A stretch of DNA of 54,147 nt from an uncultured Lachnospiraceae bacterium. Lineage in GTDB: Bacteria > Bacillota > Clostridia > Lachnospirales > Lachnospiraceae. Both the position numbers and the translations under genes were made by a program. The stretch covers positions 48,942 to 103,088 of the forward strand of contig CAJUFU010000002.1 of the NCBI GenBank assembly GCA_910585555.1. Reading direction: 5' to 3'. This document shows, one piece after another, positions 43,535 through 51,786 of this stretch (the first letter of the stretch is position 1; each line of letters opens with the position of its first letter). Below the pieces are notes generated by a model, which saw only the letters and a list, made by a program, of their open reading frames with translations, ran no database searches and was not told the origin of the DNA.

Positions 43535-44257
43535 TTGGATAATTATGATGTAAAGCAATTTCAAGAAGATTTGCAGGAATTTCATATTTCTTTATCTTCT
43601 TATCAAATGGAACAGTTTATTTCTTATTATGAGATGCTGATAGAAAAAAATAAGGTCATGAATTTGACAGCCATTACAGAGTTTGATGAAGTTCTGAAAA
43701 AGCATTTTCTTGACAGTCTTTCTTTGGTGAAAGTATGTGATTTAGAAGATGATATTTCTTTGTTAGATATTGGAACTGGTGCTGGGTTTCCAGGGATACC
43801 TCTTAAGATTGTTTTTCCAAACCTTAAAATAACTTTGTTAGATTCCTTACAAAAGAGAGTTCATTTTTTGGAAGAGGTTATAAATCATTTGAAGCTTGAA
43901 AATGTGAAAGCTCTTCATGGAAGAGCGGAAGACTTCGCAAAACCAAATATGTTAAGAGAGCAGTTTGATTTGTGTGTTTCCAGAGCAGTTGCAAATTTAT
44001 CAACGCTTTCAGAGTATTGTTTACCTTATGTAAAAGTAGGCGGGAGTTTTATTTCTTATAAATCTGAAAAGGTTTTTGAAGAGATAGAACAAGCGAATTA
44101 TGCAGTTAAAGTTTTGGGAGGAAAGGTAGTTGATGAAATCGGCTTTACGCTTCCATCTTCTGATATTTATAGAAATTTAGTAATCATCAGAAAATGTAAT
44201 AATACGCCAAAGCAGTATCCACGTAAAGCCGGAACAGCAAGTAAGAATCCTTTATAA
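43535..44257 (+). CDS. rsmG: 16S rRNA (guanine-N7)-methyltransferase RsmG
   Basis: 240 residues from a TTG start. The nearby ATG at 43527 is out of frame and stops after eight codons, and the family alignment requires the sequence from DNYDVKQFQEDLQEF onward. The SAM-binding motif is SLLDIGTGAGFPGIPLKIVFP; MNLTAITEFDEVLKKHFLDSL is also typical. It methylates G527 of 16S rRNA, and loss of it gives low-level streptomycin resistance in other bacteria. Its stop lies only 3 bases from that of the convergent hydrolase gene. Confidence 0.95.
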   Translation: MDNYDVKQFQEDLQEFHISLSSYQMEQFISYYEMLIEKNKVMNLTAITEFDEVLKKHFLDSLSLVKVCDLEDDISLLDIGTGAGFPGIPLKIVFPNLKITLLDSLQKRVHFLEEVINHLKLENVKALHGRAEDFAKPNMLREQFDLCVSRAVANLSTLSEYCLPYVKVGGSFISYKSEKVFEEIEQANYAVKVLGGKVVDEIGFTLPSSDIYRNLVIIRKCNNTPKQYPRKAGTASKNPL

Positions 44258-44260
44258 CTT

Positions 44261-45205
44261 CTATAAAAACATATTAATTTGTTCTAATACTGCATCGGGG
44301 GCTTCTAGCTGTGGAAGATGTTTCGTCTCTGGAATATAGAAGTCTTCGATGGCAGCATTATAGTATTTGTAATTTTCAATCGTTGTCTTAATATCTTTCT
44401 CTTCTTCTCCGCCGATCATTAAAATGCTGTTATCAATTTCTTTTAATTCATGGACAATATTCATATTCATATATTTGCCGGCATAACTGGCAAAGGAATA
44501 TTTTGAGCTGTAACCGCCAGCATGAGCGGCTTCCAAATAATTATAAATATATTTTTCTCTGACTTCTTCTGGATGAGAGAAATATTCTTTATGGAATGTC
44601 TTTTCAATACTTTCTTTATTAGAAAGAATATGATAAGTAAAAGTACCTATGACTGGTGTCTCTATAAAAAATTTAAGAAGACTTGTCTGTTTAGAAGGAA
44701 TCTGATTTTGTAGATAAAGATTCTGTGGATTAATGCAGATAATCTTTTTAAAAATTTCAGGATTGTTGTGACATGCCATAATAACGAAAGGAACAGATTC
44801 TCCTGTCGCAACAATAGAAGTTTTTTTACCAATCACATTCTTAATAAAATCGCTGACTAATTGTTCATATAGATTATTGGTATATGTAATGTAAGGTTTG
44901 TCTGACAATCCATATCCTAATAAATCTATTGAATAAATTTCATGTTTTTCTGTCAAATTATTAATAAGCCTGTGGTATTCGTAATTTGAACTCCCTATGG
45001 TTAAATCATGTATAAAAAGAAGCGGGCTTCCACTTCCTTTTTTCTGATATCTGATTTTACCAAACCGCCAGTCATAAAAATAGTTTTCTGAATTATTGAG
45101 AAGATTTTTGCCTGTGCAAAGGGAAGTATGTATTCTATTCATAATATGAATTGCTATGATAGAAGAACTGGATAGTAAAGCTATGCTAGTTAGTTTTTTA
45201 TTCAT
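44261..45205 (-). CDS. Alpha/beta-fold hydrolase, membrane-anchored
   Basis: 314 residues from the ATG at 45205; an upstream in-frame TTG is less likely. An N-terminal hydrophobic segment (LTSIALLSSSSIIAIHIM) suggests a membrane anchor or uncleaved signal. The alpha/beta-hydrolase core starts at PLLFIHDLTIGSSNYEYHRLINNL, with LLGYGLSDKP, the nucleophile elbow ATGESVPFV and a C-terminal TKHLPQLEAPD histidine. The likely acid lies near GGEEEKD. The substrate is unknown. It is the only minus-strand gene on this side of the origin, wedged between rsmG and the two-component genes. Confidence 0.85.
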   Translation of the reverse strand: MNKKLTSIALLSSSSIIAIHIMNRIHTSLCTGKNLLNNSENYFYDWRFGKIRYQKKGSGSPLLFIHDLTIGSSNYEYHRLINNLTEKHEIYSIDLLGYGLSDKPYITYTNNLYEQLVSDFIKNVIGKKTSIVATGESVPFVIMACHNNPEIFKKIICINPQNLYLQNQIPSKQTSLLKFFIETPVIGTFTYHILSNKESIEKTFHKEYFSHPEEVREKYIYNYLEAAHAGGYSSKYSFASYAGKYMNMNIVHELKEIDNSILMIGGEEEKDIKTTIENYKYYNAAIEDFYIPETKHLPQLEAPDAVLEQINMFL

Positions 45206-45384
45206 GTTATCTTCACTGCTCCTTTGTCGGATTGATGTTATCTGACACAAATTATTATTTATTCTATTATACTTTAATTCTTAATTTCTTACAAACAATA
45301 ATAAAAATTCTTTTCTAAAAGTGGATTTTAGTATATGATAAAATTATTATAAAGTATAAAAATAGTGGGTATAGGTATGTGTAT

Positions 45385-46374
45385 ATGGATATTGAAAACT
45401 TTGGAGTGATTGAAGAGTTATATCGTGATATTAAGAAGGAGCAGGAACAGCAGACATTAACCCTTTCAAAGAAGAAAAACAGGATTGCCCAGATAGATAC
45501 TTATTTGGATGGTCTTCTCAGTAAAGAGCAAAATGATCTGCAAGTCTTTCTTCCGAGAAAGATAGAAGATGTATATCATGATGTAATAACAACGAATAAG
45601 GAGGAAAAAGAAAAGCTAGTAAGTGAATGTGATGAAATAGAGAGATTTTTAAATATAGGTAAAATAAGACTGGAACGTTTGGAAAGAATTGTAGAGAATC
45701 AATCAGTTTTGTTACATATGAAACAACTCTCTGTTCTTGATGTTCAGGAAAAAGAAAGACAGAGAATAGCGAGAGATTTACATGACAGTTCTTTACAAAA
45801 TTTGACACATTTGGTTCATAAGGTAGAGTTAAGTTCTCTTTATATTGATCAGGATCCTATAAAAGCAAAATTAGAGCTGGCGACAGTTGAACAAGGTCTT
45901 CGCAAAGTAATAGATGATATTAGAAATCGAATATATGATTTGAGGCCAATGTCATTTGATGATTTAGGTTTAAAGGAGACTTTGTTAAAATTATTTAGCT
46001 CTTTGAATCAAGATGGAAAATTTAATATTGAGACAGATATCGATGAAATAGATATCAATGTATCGGATTCAATAACAGAACTTGCCCTTATTAATATCTA
46101 TCGAATTATTCAAGAATGCGTTCAGAATTCTATCAATCATTCTAATGGAGATAAAATTAGAGTGACTTTAAGGAACGAGGATAATGTATATAGCATTATA
46201 ATTCAAGATAATGGAATTGGGTTTGATTTAAAAGAGGCTGTGAAAAAAAATAGACATTTTGGATTATCTGTTGTGGAAGAAAGAGTGTTCCTTCTAAATG
46301 GAAAAATGCAAATAGATACAGAAAATGGGACCTCTATTTTAATAAAAATTCCAAAGAAAGTTGAGGGTAAGTAG
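45385..46374 (+). CDS. DegS-like cytoplasmic sensor histidine kinase
   Basis: 329 residues from the ATG at 45385 (a GTG two codons earlier is possible). There is no membrane helix. A coiled-coil-rich N-terminal sensor region (residues about 15-115, with EEKEKLVSECDEIERFL) resembles DegS. The HisKA_3 domain has QEKERQRIARDLHDSSLQNL with phospho-accepting His133. The ATPase domain has NIYRIIQECVQNSINHS and DNGIGFD. It should phosphorylate the response regulator encoded next, whose GTG start shares one base with this gene's stop. Confidence 0.93.
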   Translation: MDIENFGVIEELYRDIKKEQEQQTLTLSKKKNRIAQIDTYLDGLLSKEQNDLQVFLPRKIEDVYHDVITTNKEEKEKLVSECDEIERFLNIGKIRLERLERIVENQSVLLHMKQLSVLDVQEKERQRIARDLHDSSLQNLTHLVHKVELSSLYIDQDPIKAKLELATVEQGLRKVIDDIRNRIYDLRPMSFDDLGLKETLLKLFSSLNQDGKFNIETDIDEIDINVSDSITELALINIYRIIQECVQNSINHSNGDKIRVTLRNEDNVYSIIIQDNGIGFDLKEAVKKNRHFGLSVVEERVFLLNGKMQIDTENGTSILIKIPKKVEGK

Positions 46375-47018
46375 TGAAGAAGATAAAGGTGATGATTGTA
46401 GATGATCATAGTCTTATAAGAGAAGGACTTAAACAATTATTAGAATTTGATGGAAGTATTGAAGTTGTTGGTGAGGCATCTAATGGGATAGAGTGTTTGG
46501 AAAAAATAGATAGTGTTCATCCGGAAGTTCTATTATTAGATATTAATATGCCTGAAAAAAATGGTATAGAAGTTCTTAAGGAAATGAAAGAAAAAGAATC
46601 ACCAATAAAGGTTTTAATTTTAACAGTTCATAATGAATTAGAGTATTTAACACAGGCAGTGGATATTGGTGTAGATGGTTATATTTTAAAAGATTCAGAA
46701 TCCTCAGAATTAAAAAAGGCAATTCAGTCTGTCTTAGAGGGAGAAAATTATATTCAGCCGAGTTTGATTCCAGCATTGAATAACCAATTGGTAAATAGAG
46801 ATATTGAAAAGGATAAGATTAGTTTACTGACTAACAGGGAATTGGAAGTATTGATACAAGTTGCCAATGGTATGTTTAATAAAGAAATTGCAACTAATTT
46901 GAATATAAGTGAGAGAACTGTAAAAAATCATATATCCAATATTTTTAAAAAGATAGATGTATCTGATCGGACCCAAGCAGCAGTCTTTGCAATCAAAAAT
47001 AATATTATAAAGCTTTAG
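46374..47018 (+). CDS. DegU/NarL-type response regulator
   Basis: 214 residues with a GTG start overlapping the kinase stop (TAGTG); GAGGG lies 6 bases upstream. The receiver domain has IVDDHSLIREGL and phospho-acceptor Asp56 in LLLDINMPEKNGIEVL, with TVHNE and LKDS following. The C-terminal LuxR-type HTH is LTNRELEVLIQVANGMFNKEIATNLNISERTVKNHISNIFKKIDVSDRTQA. It is a DNA-binding regulator activated by the adjacent DegS-like kinase. The target genes are not deducible. Confidence 0.95.
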   Translation: MKKIKVMIVDDHSLIREGLKQLLEFDGSIEVVGEASNGIECLEKIDSVHPEVLLLDINMPEKNGIEVLKEMKEKESPIKVLILTVHNELEYLTQAVDIGVDGYILKDSESSELKKAIQSVLEGENYIQPSLIPALNNQLVNRDIEKDKISLLTNRELEVLIQVANGMFNKEIATNLNISERTVKNHISNIFKKIDVSDRTQAAVFAIKNNIIKL

Positions 47019-47024
47019 TGGACA

Positions 47025-47040
47025 TGTTTCACGTGAAACA
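47025..47040. promoter_or_regulatory. parS: parS site 1
   Basis: TGTTTCACGTGAAACA, a perfect match to the universal chromosomal parS palindrome, 6 bases after the response-regulator stop. It is the nucleation site for ParB, encoded at 49231-50127. Confidence 0.97.
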
Positions 47041-47074
47041 TTTATATGTGAAACAGAATATGGACACAAGATAA

Positions 47075-47090
47075 TGTTTCACGTGAAACA
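47075..47090. promoter_or_regulatory. parS: parS site 2
   Basis: A second perfect TGTTTCACGTGAAACA, centred 50 bases from the first. An ATGTGAAACA half-site lies between the two (47046-47055). Confidence 0.97.
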
Positions 47091-47111
47091 ATTAAACCCA
47101 ATATATTGTGA

Positions 47112-47186
47112 TATTTTCCGTGAAACATTCAAAAAGACCCAAAATAATCATTGTGAAACATAGAAAAAATAGGAAAATTTCGTGAA
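47112..47186. repeat. Degenerate parS-like half-sites
   Basis: After the two perfect sites come TATTTTCCGTGAAACA at 47112-47127 (13 of 16 matches), TTGTGAAACA at 47151-47160 and TTTCGTGAAA around 47178-47187. The right GTGAAACA arm is best kept. They may be weak ParB sites or decayed copies. Confidence 0.6.
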
Positions 47187-47224
47187 AATTATTTTTTAGG
47201 ATAACATTAAAATGAAGAAATATA

Positions 47225-47315
47225 GGAGCATCACAAATTTGTCTGATGGCAGACGCAAATTTGAGATTTGCAACTTTGCATTAGCAAAGTTATGCCCTTG
47301 TCGCTTAGATGCTCC
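47225..47315 (+). ncRNA. Three-way-junction structured leader upstream of the Gfo/Idh/MocA gene
   Basis: An outer stem GGAGCATC/GATGCTCC (47225-47232 with 47308-47315, perfect 8 pairs) encloses two hairpins. One is CAAATTT+GTCTG with CAGAC+AAATTTG (47234-47263, 12 pairs with a 2-base bulge and ATGG loop). The other is AACTTTGC/GCAAAGTT (47272-47291, perfect, ATTA loop). It ends 6 bases before the GGAGG ribosome-binding site. CTCC of the outer stem can alternatively pair with that GGAG across GGAAT. It may be a cis-regulatory RNA or a copy of a small palindromic repeat; I recognise no known riboswitch class. Confidence 0.55.
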
Positions 47316-47330
47316 GGAATGGAGGCTAAT

Positions 47331-48311
47331 ATGAAAATAGGAATTTTGGGTGCAGGTGGAATTGCAGCTACACTTGCTGAGACGATGAATAAGATGCCGA
47401 AAGTAGAATGTTACGGTGTTGCTTCCAGAGACTTAGCCAAGGCAGAAAAGTTTATTGCAGAACATGGTTTTCAAAAGGCTTTTGGCTCTTATGAAGATAT
47501 GATGAAGGATACTGAGGTGGAGTTAGTATATATTGCTACGCCGCATTCTCATCATTACAGAAATATGAAAATGTGTTTAGAAGCGGGAAAACATGTATTG
47601 TGTGAAAAAGCATTTACGGTTAATGCAAAACAGGCCGAAGAGATATTACGATTAGCTAAAGAAAAAGGTCTTCTCGTAACAGAAGCAATCTGGACAAGAT
47701 ATATGCCTTCAAGAAAAATGATAAAAGATCTTTTGGATGATAAAATTATTGGAGATGTAAGAAAACTTACTGCAAATCTTAATTATAATATCTATGAAAT
47801 AGAAAGAATTATCAGACCTGAACTTGCCGGAGGAGCCTTACTTGATGTTGGAGTATATCCACTCAATTTTGCATTTATGAGTTTTGGTGATTGTATTTCT
47901 GAGGTAAAATCTGCCGTTCAATTAACGGATACAGGTGTAGATGGAGAAAATGTGATAACATTATTTTATGAAGATGGAAGGGTAGCTGTTCTGACTTCAG
48001 GAATTTATGGGTTATCTGACAGACAGGGAATCTTTTATGGAACCAAAGGATATATGGTGGTGGATAATGTCAATAATCCAAATGGAATAAAGGTGTATAA
48101 TGAAGACAGAGAGTTAATAAAAGATCTCACTGTGCCAGAAAAGATTAGTGGATATGAATATGAAATATTAGAAACCATAGATTGCATCAAAAATAAAAAG
48201 TTGGAGTGTCCGTCGATGCCTCATGAGGATACTTTAAAAATGATGCGTTTTATGGATGGTCTTAGAAAAGAGTGGGGTGTAAAATATCCTGATGATATAG
48301 AAAGTTTATAA
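47331..48311 (+). CDS. Gfo/Idh/MocA family oxidoreductase
   Basis: 326 residues from the ATG at 47331, which has GGAGG 5 bases upstream; an in-frame start 63 bases earlier lies within the structured leader. The NAD(P)-binding motif is IGILGAGGIAATLAETM. YIATPHSHHYRNMKMCLEAGKHVLCEKAF carries the conserved Glu-Lys pair. GGALLDVGVYPLNFAFM is the dehydrogenase signature with a substrate-binding Asp and Tyr. It probably oxidises a sugar, inositol or dihydrodiol; the substrate is unknown. It lies alone between parS and parAB. Confidence 0.92.
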   Translation: MKIGILGAGGIAATLAETMNKMPKVECYGVASRDLAKAEKFIAEHGFQKAFGSYEDMMKDTEVELVYIATPHSHHYRNMKMCLEAGKHVLCEKAFTVNAKQAEEILRLAKEKGLLVTEAIWTRYMPSRKMIKDLLDDKIIGDVRKLTANLNYNIYEIERIIRPELAGGALLDVGVYPLNFAFMSFGDCISEVKSAVQLTDTGVDGENVITLFYEDGRVAVLTSGIYGLSDRQGIFYGTKGYMVVDNVNNPNGIKVYNEDRELIKDLTVPEKISGYEYEILETIDCIKNKKLECPSMPHEDTLKMMRFMDGLRKEWGVKYPDDIESL

Positions 48312-48374
48312 GTAATACTTGTAAATAAAAACTTTTATTGTTGCTAATTTTATGTAGATTCTCTAGAAGTTTAG

Positions 48375-48383
48375 TGATATAAT
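48375..48383 (+). promoter_or_regulatory. Extended -10 promoter of parAB
   Basis: TGATATAAT is an extended -10 element (TGnTATAAT), about 80 bases before the parA ATG. No good -35 is visible 17 bases upstream. Confidence 0.5.
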
Positions 48384-48460
48384 CGTAAACGGACAGTAAA
48401 AATGAGAAAAGTTTTTGGAGAAAAACGTTTTGTTACAACACAAAACGAAAGGTAAAAATT

Positions 48461-49228
48461 ATGGGAAGAACAATAGCAATTGCAAATCAAAAAGGTGGTG
48501 TCGGTAAGACGACGACAGCTATCAATTTATCTGCTTCGTTGGCAGCTAAAGGAAAGAAAGTATTAGTCATTGATGCCGACCCGCAGGGTAATACTACCAG
48601 TGGCTTTGGTGTAGAAAAGAATGATTTAGAGAACACAATTTATGAATTGATTCTAAGTGAGTGTTCCATTAACGAATGCATTTTACATGATGTGATACCA
48701 AATGTATCTATTATACCATCGAATGTAAATTTGGCGGCGGCCGAGATAGAACTCATTGGTGTCGATAAGAAAGAATACATATTAAAAAATGAGATTGATT
48801 GGGTTAAGGACAAGTATGATTTTATTATGATTGATTGTCCTCCTTCCTTGAATCTTTTGACCATTAATTCTATGACTATGGCAGATACAGTTTTAGTTCC
48901 CATTCAATGTGAATATTATGCGTTGGAAGGTCTTAGTCAATTGATTCACACTGTCAATCTTGTAAAAGAAAGATTGAATCCGGATTTAGATATGGAAGGC
49001 GTCGTCTTTACTATGTATGATTCCAGAACAAATCTTTCCATGCAGGTAGTGGAAAATGTTAAAAATCATCTGAAACAGAATGTATATAATACTGTAATAC
49101 CTAGAAATATCAGGTTAGCGGAAGCACCGAGTTATGGTATGCCTATTAATATGTATGACTCCAGATCAGCAGGTGCGGAGGCGTATATGTTGTTGGCGGA
49201 CGAAGTAATCAATAGAAAGGGCGTATAA
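48461..49228 (+). CDS. parA: Chromosome-partitioning ATPase ParA/Soj
   Basis: 255 residues. The deviant Walker A motif is ANQKGGVGKTTTAINLSASLA, followed by VIDADPQGNTTSGFG and IMIDCPPSLNLLTINS. The C-terminal PRNIRLAEAPSYGMPI is typical of Soj. It is a dimerising ATPase that works with ParB at parS to segregate origins and can regulate DnaA. It is followed 2 bases later by parB. Confidence 0.97.
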   Translation: MGRTIAIANQKGGVGKTTTAINLSASLAAKGKKVLVIDADPQGNTTSGFGVEKNDLENTIYELILSECSINECILHDVIPNVSIIPSNVNLAAAEIELIGVDKKEYILKNEIDWVKDKYDFIMIDCPPSLNLLTINSMTMADTVLVPIQCEYYALEGLSQLIHTVNLVKERLNPDLDMEGVVFTMYDSRTNLSMQVVENVKNHLKQNVYNTVIPRNIRLAEAPSYGMPINMYDSRSAGAEAYMLLADEVINRKGV

Positions 49229-49230
49229 AT

Positions 49231-50127
49231 ATGGCGGCAAAAGCACCGAGGGGTTTAGGTAAAGGACTGGATTCGTTGATTCCTAAAGCAGATACAAAAG
49301 CAGAATCTGTGAAAACAACGGAAAAAGCGGAAGACAGTGCAAAAGAGACTCTTGTCAAAATTACTATGGTGGAGCCAAACAGGGAACAGCCAAGAAAGAA
49401 TTTTGACGAAGATGCTTTACAAGAACTGGCTGATTCTATCAAACAGTTCGGTTTGTTGCAGCCAATTCTGGTACAGGATAGGAAAACATACTATGAGATT
49501 ATAGCTGGTGAACGTCGATGGCGGGCGGCCAAGCTTGCCGGTTTAAAAGAAGTTCCGGTTATTATTCGCGATTATACAGATCAGGAGATTGTTGAGATTT
49601 CCCTGATTGAAAATATTCAGAGAGAAGATTTAAATCCCATAGAAGAAGCGCAGGCTTATAAGAAACTTTTAACAGAGTTCAATCTGAAGCAGGATGAAGT
49701 AGCGGAGCGCGTATCTAAGAGCAGAACAGCGGTTACAAATTCTATGCGCCTTTTGAAACTCTGCGACGAAGTACAGCAGATGATCATAGACGATATGATT
49801 TCTACCGGTCATGCCAGAGCTTTGATTTCAATTGAAGATCCGGAGCAGCAATATATGATTGCTCAGAGGGTGTTTGATGAAAAACTCAGTGTACGGGAAG
49901 TAGAAAAGCTGGTTAAGGATTTGAATAAACCACAGAAGCCAAAGAAAGAAATTATAGAAGATAAGAGCCTGGACATCATTTATCAAGATATAGAAGAAAA
50001 ATTGAAACAGTCTCTGGGTACAAAAGTATCCATCTCTTCTAAAGGAAATGGCGCCGGAAAATTAGAGATTGAATTTTATACGCATGATGACTTAGATAAA
50101 ATGATTGAACTGTTGACTCGTAAATAA
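49231..50127 (+). CDS. parB: Chromosome-partitioning protein ParB/Spo0J
   Basis: 298 residues. A basic N-terminus (AAKAPRGLGKGLDSLIPK) would stimulate ParA. The CTP-binding domain has NREQPRKNFDEDALQELADSIKQFGLLQPILV and GERRWRAAKLAGL, then ENIQREDLNPIEEAQAYKKL. The HTH (QDEVAERVSKSRTAVTNSMRLLKL) reads parS, and the C-terminus dimerises. It spreads from the parS pair about 2 kb upstream and recruits condensin. Confidence 0.97.
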   Translation: MAAKAPRGLGKGLDSLIPKADTKAESVKTTEKAEDSAKETLVKITMVEPNREQPRKNFDEDALQELADSIKQFGLLQPILVQDRKTYYEIIAGERRWRAAKLAGLKEVPVIIRDYTDQEIVEISLIENIQREDLNPIEEAQAYKKLLTEFNLKQDEVAERVSKSRTAVTNSMRLLKLCDEVQQMIIDDMISTGHARALISIEDPEQQYMIAQRVFDEKLSVREVEKLVKDLNKPQKPKKEIIEDKSLDIIYQDIEEKLKQSLGTKVSISSKGNGAGKLEIEFYTHDDLDKMIELLTRK

Positions 50128-50149
50128 GCAACAGAAAGGCATAAGATAA

Positions 50150-50659
50150 ATGAATTATAATTTACTCAGTGAAATAGGACTTGGAAATTTTGATTTGACG
50201 TATCTGTTCATCGGTATGTTTGTACTGATTCTTATTTTGGGAATCATGATAATTGTACAGTTGGTCAAATTTGATAAATTATCCAAAAGATATAAAAAAT
50301 TCATGGGAGGTAAAAATGCGAAGAGTCTGGAAAAAGATATTGTAGGACTCTATGAAGATAATAAATTTTTAAAGACTTCCATGGAGAAGAATAAAAAAGA
50401 TATACAGACGTTGTACAGAAAATTTGGGAGGGCATTTCAGAAGGTTGGTATTGTAAAATATGACGCTTTTAGTCAGATGGGCGGACAGCTTAGTTTTTCA
50501 TTAGCTTTATTAGATGAAAATGATAATGGATTTATCCTGAATTCTGTACACAGCACAGAAGGTTGTTATTCTTATACGAAAGAAATCAAGAATGGGTTAT
50601 GTGATATCTCATTGGGCGAAGAGGAAAAACAGGCACTTGATATTGCTATGGACTTGTAA
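50150..50659 (+). CDS. DUF4446 family membrane-anchored protein
   Basis: 169 residues. One N-terminal helix (YLFIGMFVLILILGIMIIVQLV) is followed by a basic coiled coil (residues about 40-90) and a compact C-terminal domain with YDAFSQMGGQLSFSLALLDENDNGFILNSVHS. This matches DUF4446, often found downstream of parB in Clostridia. The function is unknown. It would sit on the cytoplasmic face if the helix is a signal anchor with the N-terminus out. Confidence 0.85.
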   Translation: MNYNLLSEIGLGNFDLTYLFIGMFVLILILGIMIIVQLVKFDKLSKRYKKFMGGKNAKSLEKDIVGLYEDNKFLKTSMEKNKKDIQTLYRKFGRAFQKVGIVKYDAFSQMGGQLSFSLALLDENDNGFILNSVHSTEGCYSYTKEIKNGLCDISLGEEEKQALDIAMDL

Positions 50660-50685
50660 ATAAGAAAAGAGAATATGAGGACAAG

Positions 50686-51732
50686 ATGAAACTCTGTAAG
50701 GTTGATCAACTGATAGGAAAAGAGATTCTGGCTAGAGATGTATTTACAACAGAATATAAGATACTGCTCTCTGAGGGAACTGTCCTTAAATATGAATATA
50801 TTCAAAAACTGAAAGAACTCAACATTCGGCAAGTGTATATTAAAGAAAAAGAGCTGGATACTAAGACAGTAATGATCTTAAAAGAGGATGTAGAGAAGAC
50901 ATTCAAATCAAAGGTAAAAAGCATCCTCGAAAGGCATACCTATAGTCATAATACTAATTTGGTAGAATTATGTCAGACAGCAGATTATATCATTACAAAT
51001 ATTCTTGAAGAAGAAGAAGTAGTGGAAAAGATATACGATATTAAAGAGAGAAGTTCGGATATCTATGAGCATTCGATTAATTTATGCAGTCTTGCTACAA
51101 TCGTTGCGCTCAAAATGGGGCTTTCACAAGAAACAGTGCACGATATAGGGGTGGGTTGTCTCCTTCATGATTTAGGTTTGCGATATCTTGCAATAGTATA
51201 TGACGATCAGGATATATCGCAGCTTTCGGAAAAGGAGTTTGCGGAATTTAAGAAGCATCCTGTTTATGCTTATACAGCGCTTCGGGATGAAACCTGGATT
51301 TCTAATGACAGTAAAGATATGATATTATATCATCATGAGCGTTTGGATGGTTCCGGTTATCCATTAAAAGCTACCGATATTTCAAAGGAATGTCATATTG
51401 TACAAATTTGTGATGCCTTTGATGAAATGATCTGCGGCATTGGATGTAAGCGAAAGAAAGTGTACGAGGCGGTAGAATATCTGAAAAGGAATAAGGATAT
51501 AAAGTTTGATGGTAAAATTGTCGATATTCTTTTGGAATTCACGGCAGTGTATCCTGCAGGTACAATCATCAAGACGAATGAGGGAGAGACAGGTATCGTA
51601 CTTTATCAAAATAAGCAGTTTCCGGATAGACCTGTGATTCGTATCACAAAAGATAGAAATGGAATTGCAGTCGATAAAGTAAAAGATTTGGCGGAAATCA
51701 ACAATGTGTACGTTGAAGAAGTTATTGAATAA
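50686..51732 (+). CDS. HD-GYP domain protein, possible cyclic-dinucleotide phosphodiesterase
   Basis: 348 residues. After an N-terminal region of about 120 residues lies an HD domain with metal ligands His129, His161-Asp162, His191, His216-His217 and Asp243, and the HHERLDGSGYP motif. The usual HDIGK segment reads HDLGLRY, lacking the lysine. HD-GYP enzymes hydrolyse c-di-GMP or cGAMP; this variant may have altered activity. The C-terminal 75 residues form a small beta-rich domain. It lies between the parB-DUF4446 genes and serS. Confidence 0.88.
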   Translation: MKLCKVDQLIGKEILARDVFTTEYKILLSEGTVLKYEYIQKLKELNIRQVYIKEKELDTKTVMILKEDVEKTFKSKVKSILERHTYSHNTNLVELCQTADYIITNILEEEEVVEKIYDIKERSSDIYEHSINLCSLATIVALKMGLSQETVHDIGVGCLLHDLGLRYLAIVYDDQDISQLSEKEFAEFKKHPVYAYTALRDETWISNDSKDMILYHHERLDGSGYPLKATDISKECHIVQICDAFDEMICGIGCKRKKVYEAVEYLKRNKDIKFDGKIVDILLEFTAVYPAGTIIKTNEGETGIVLYQNKQFPDRPVIRITKDRNGIAVDKVKDLAEINNVYVEEVIE

Positions 51733-51786
51733 CTTATAATAAGCTGTGTAGATTTTACATGGCAATAGAAAGGACATAAAATTACA

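Noticed and set aside
43527..43553. ATG just upstream of rsmG as its start
   Set aside because: It is out of frame with rsmG and reaches a stop after eight codons; family conservation supports the TTG at 43535.
51733..51786. Possible T-box leader before serS
   Set aside because: Only 54 bases separate the genes, far too short for a T-box, and no conserved T-box sequence is visible.
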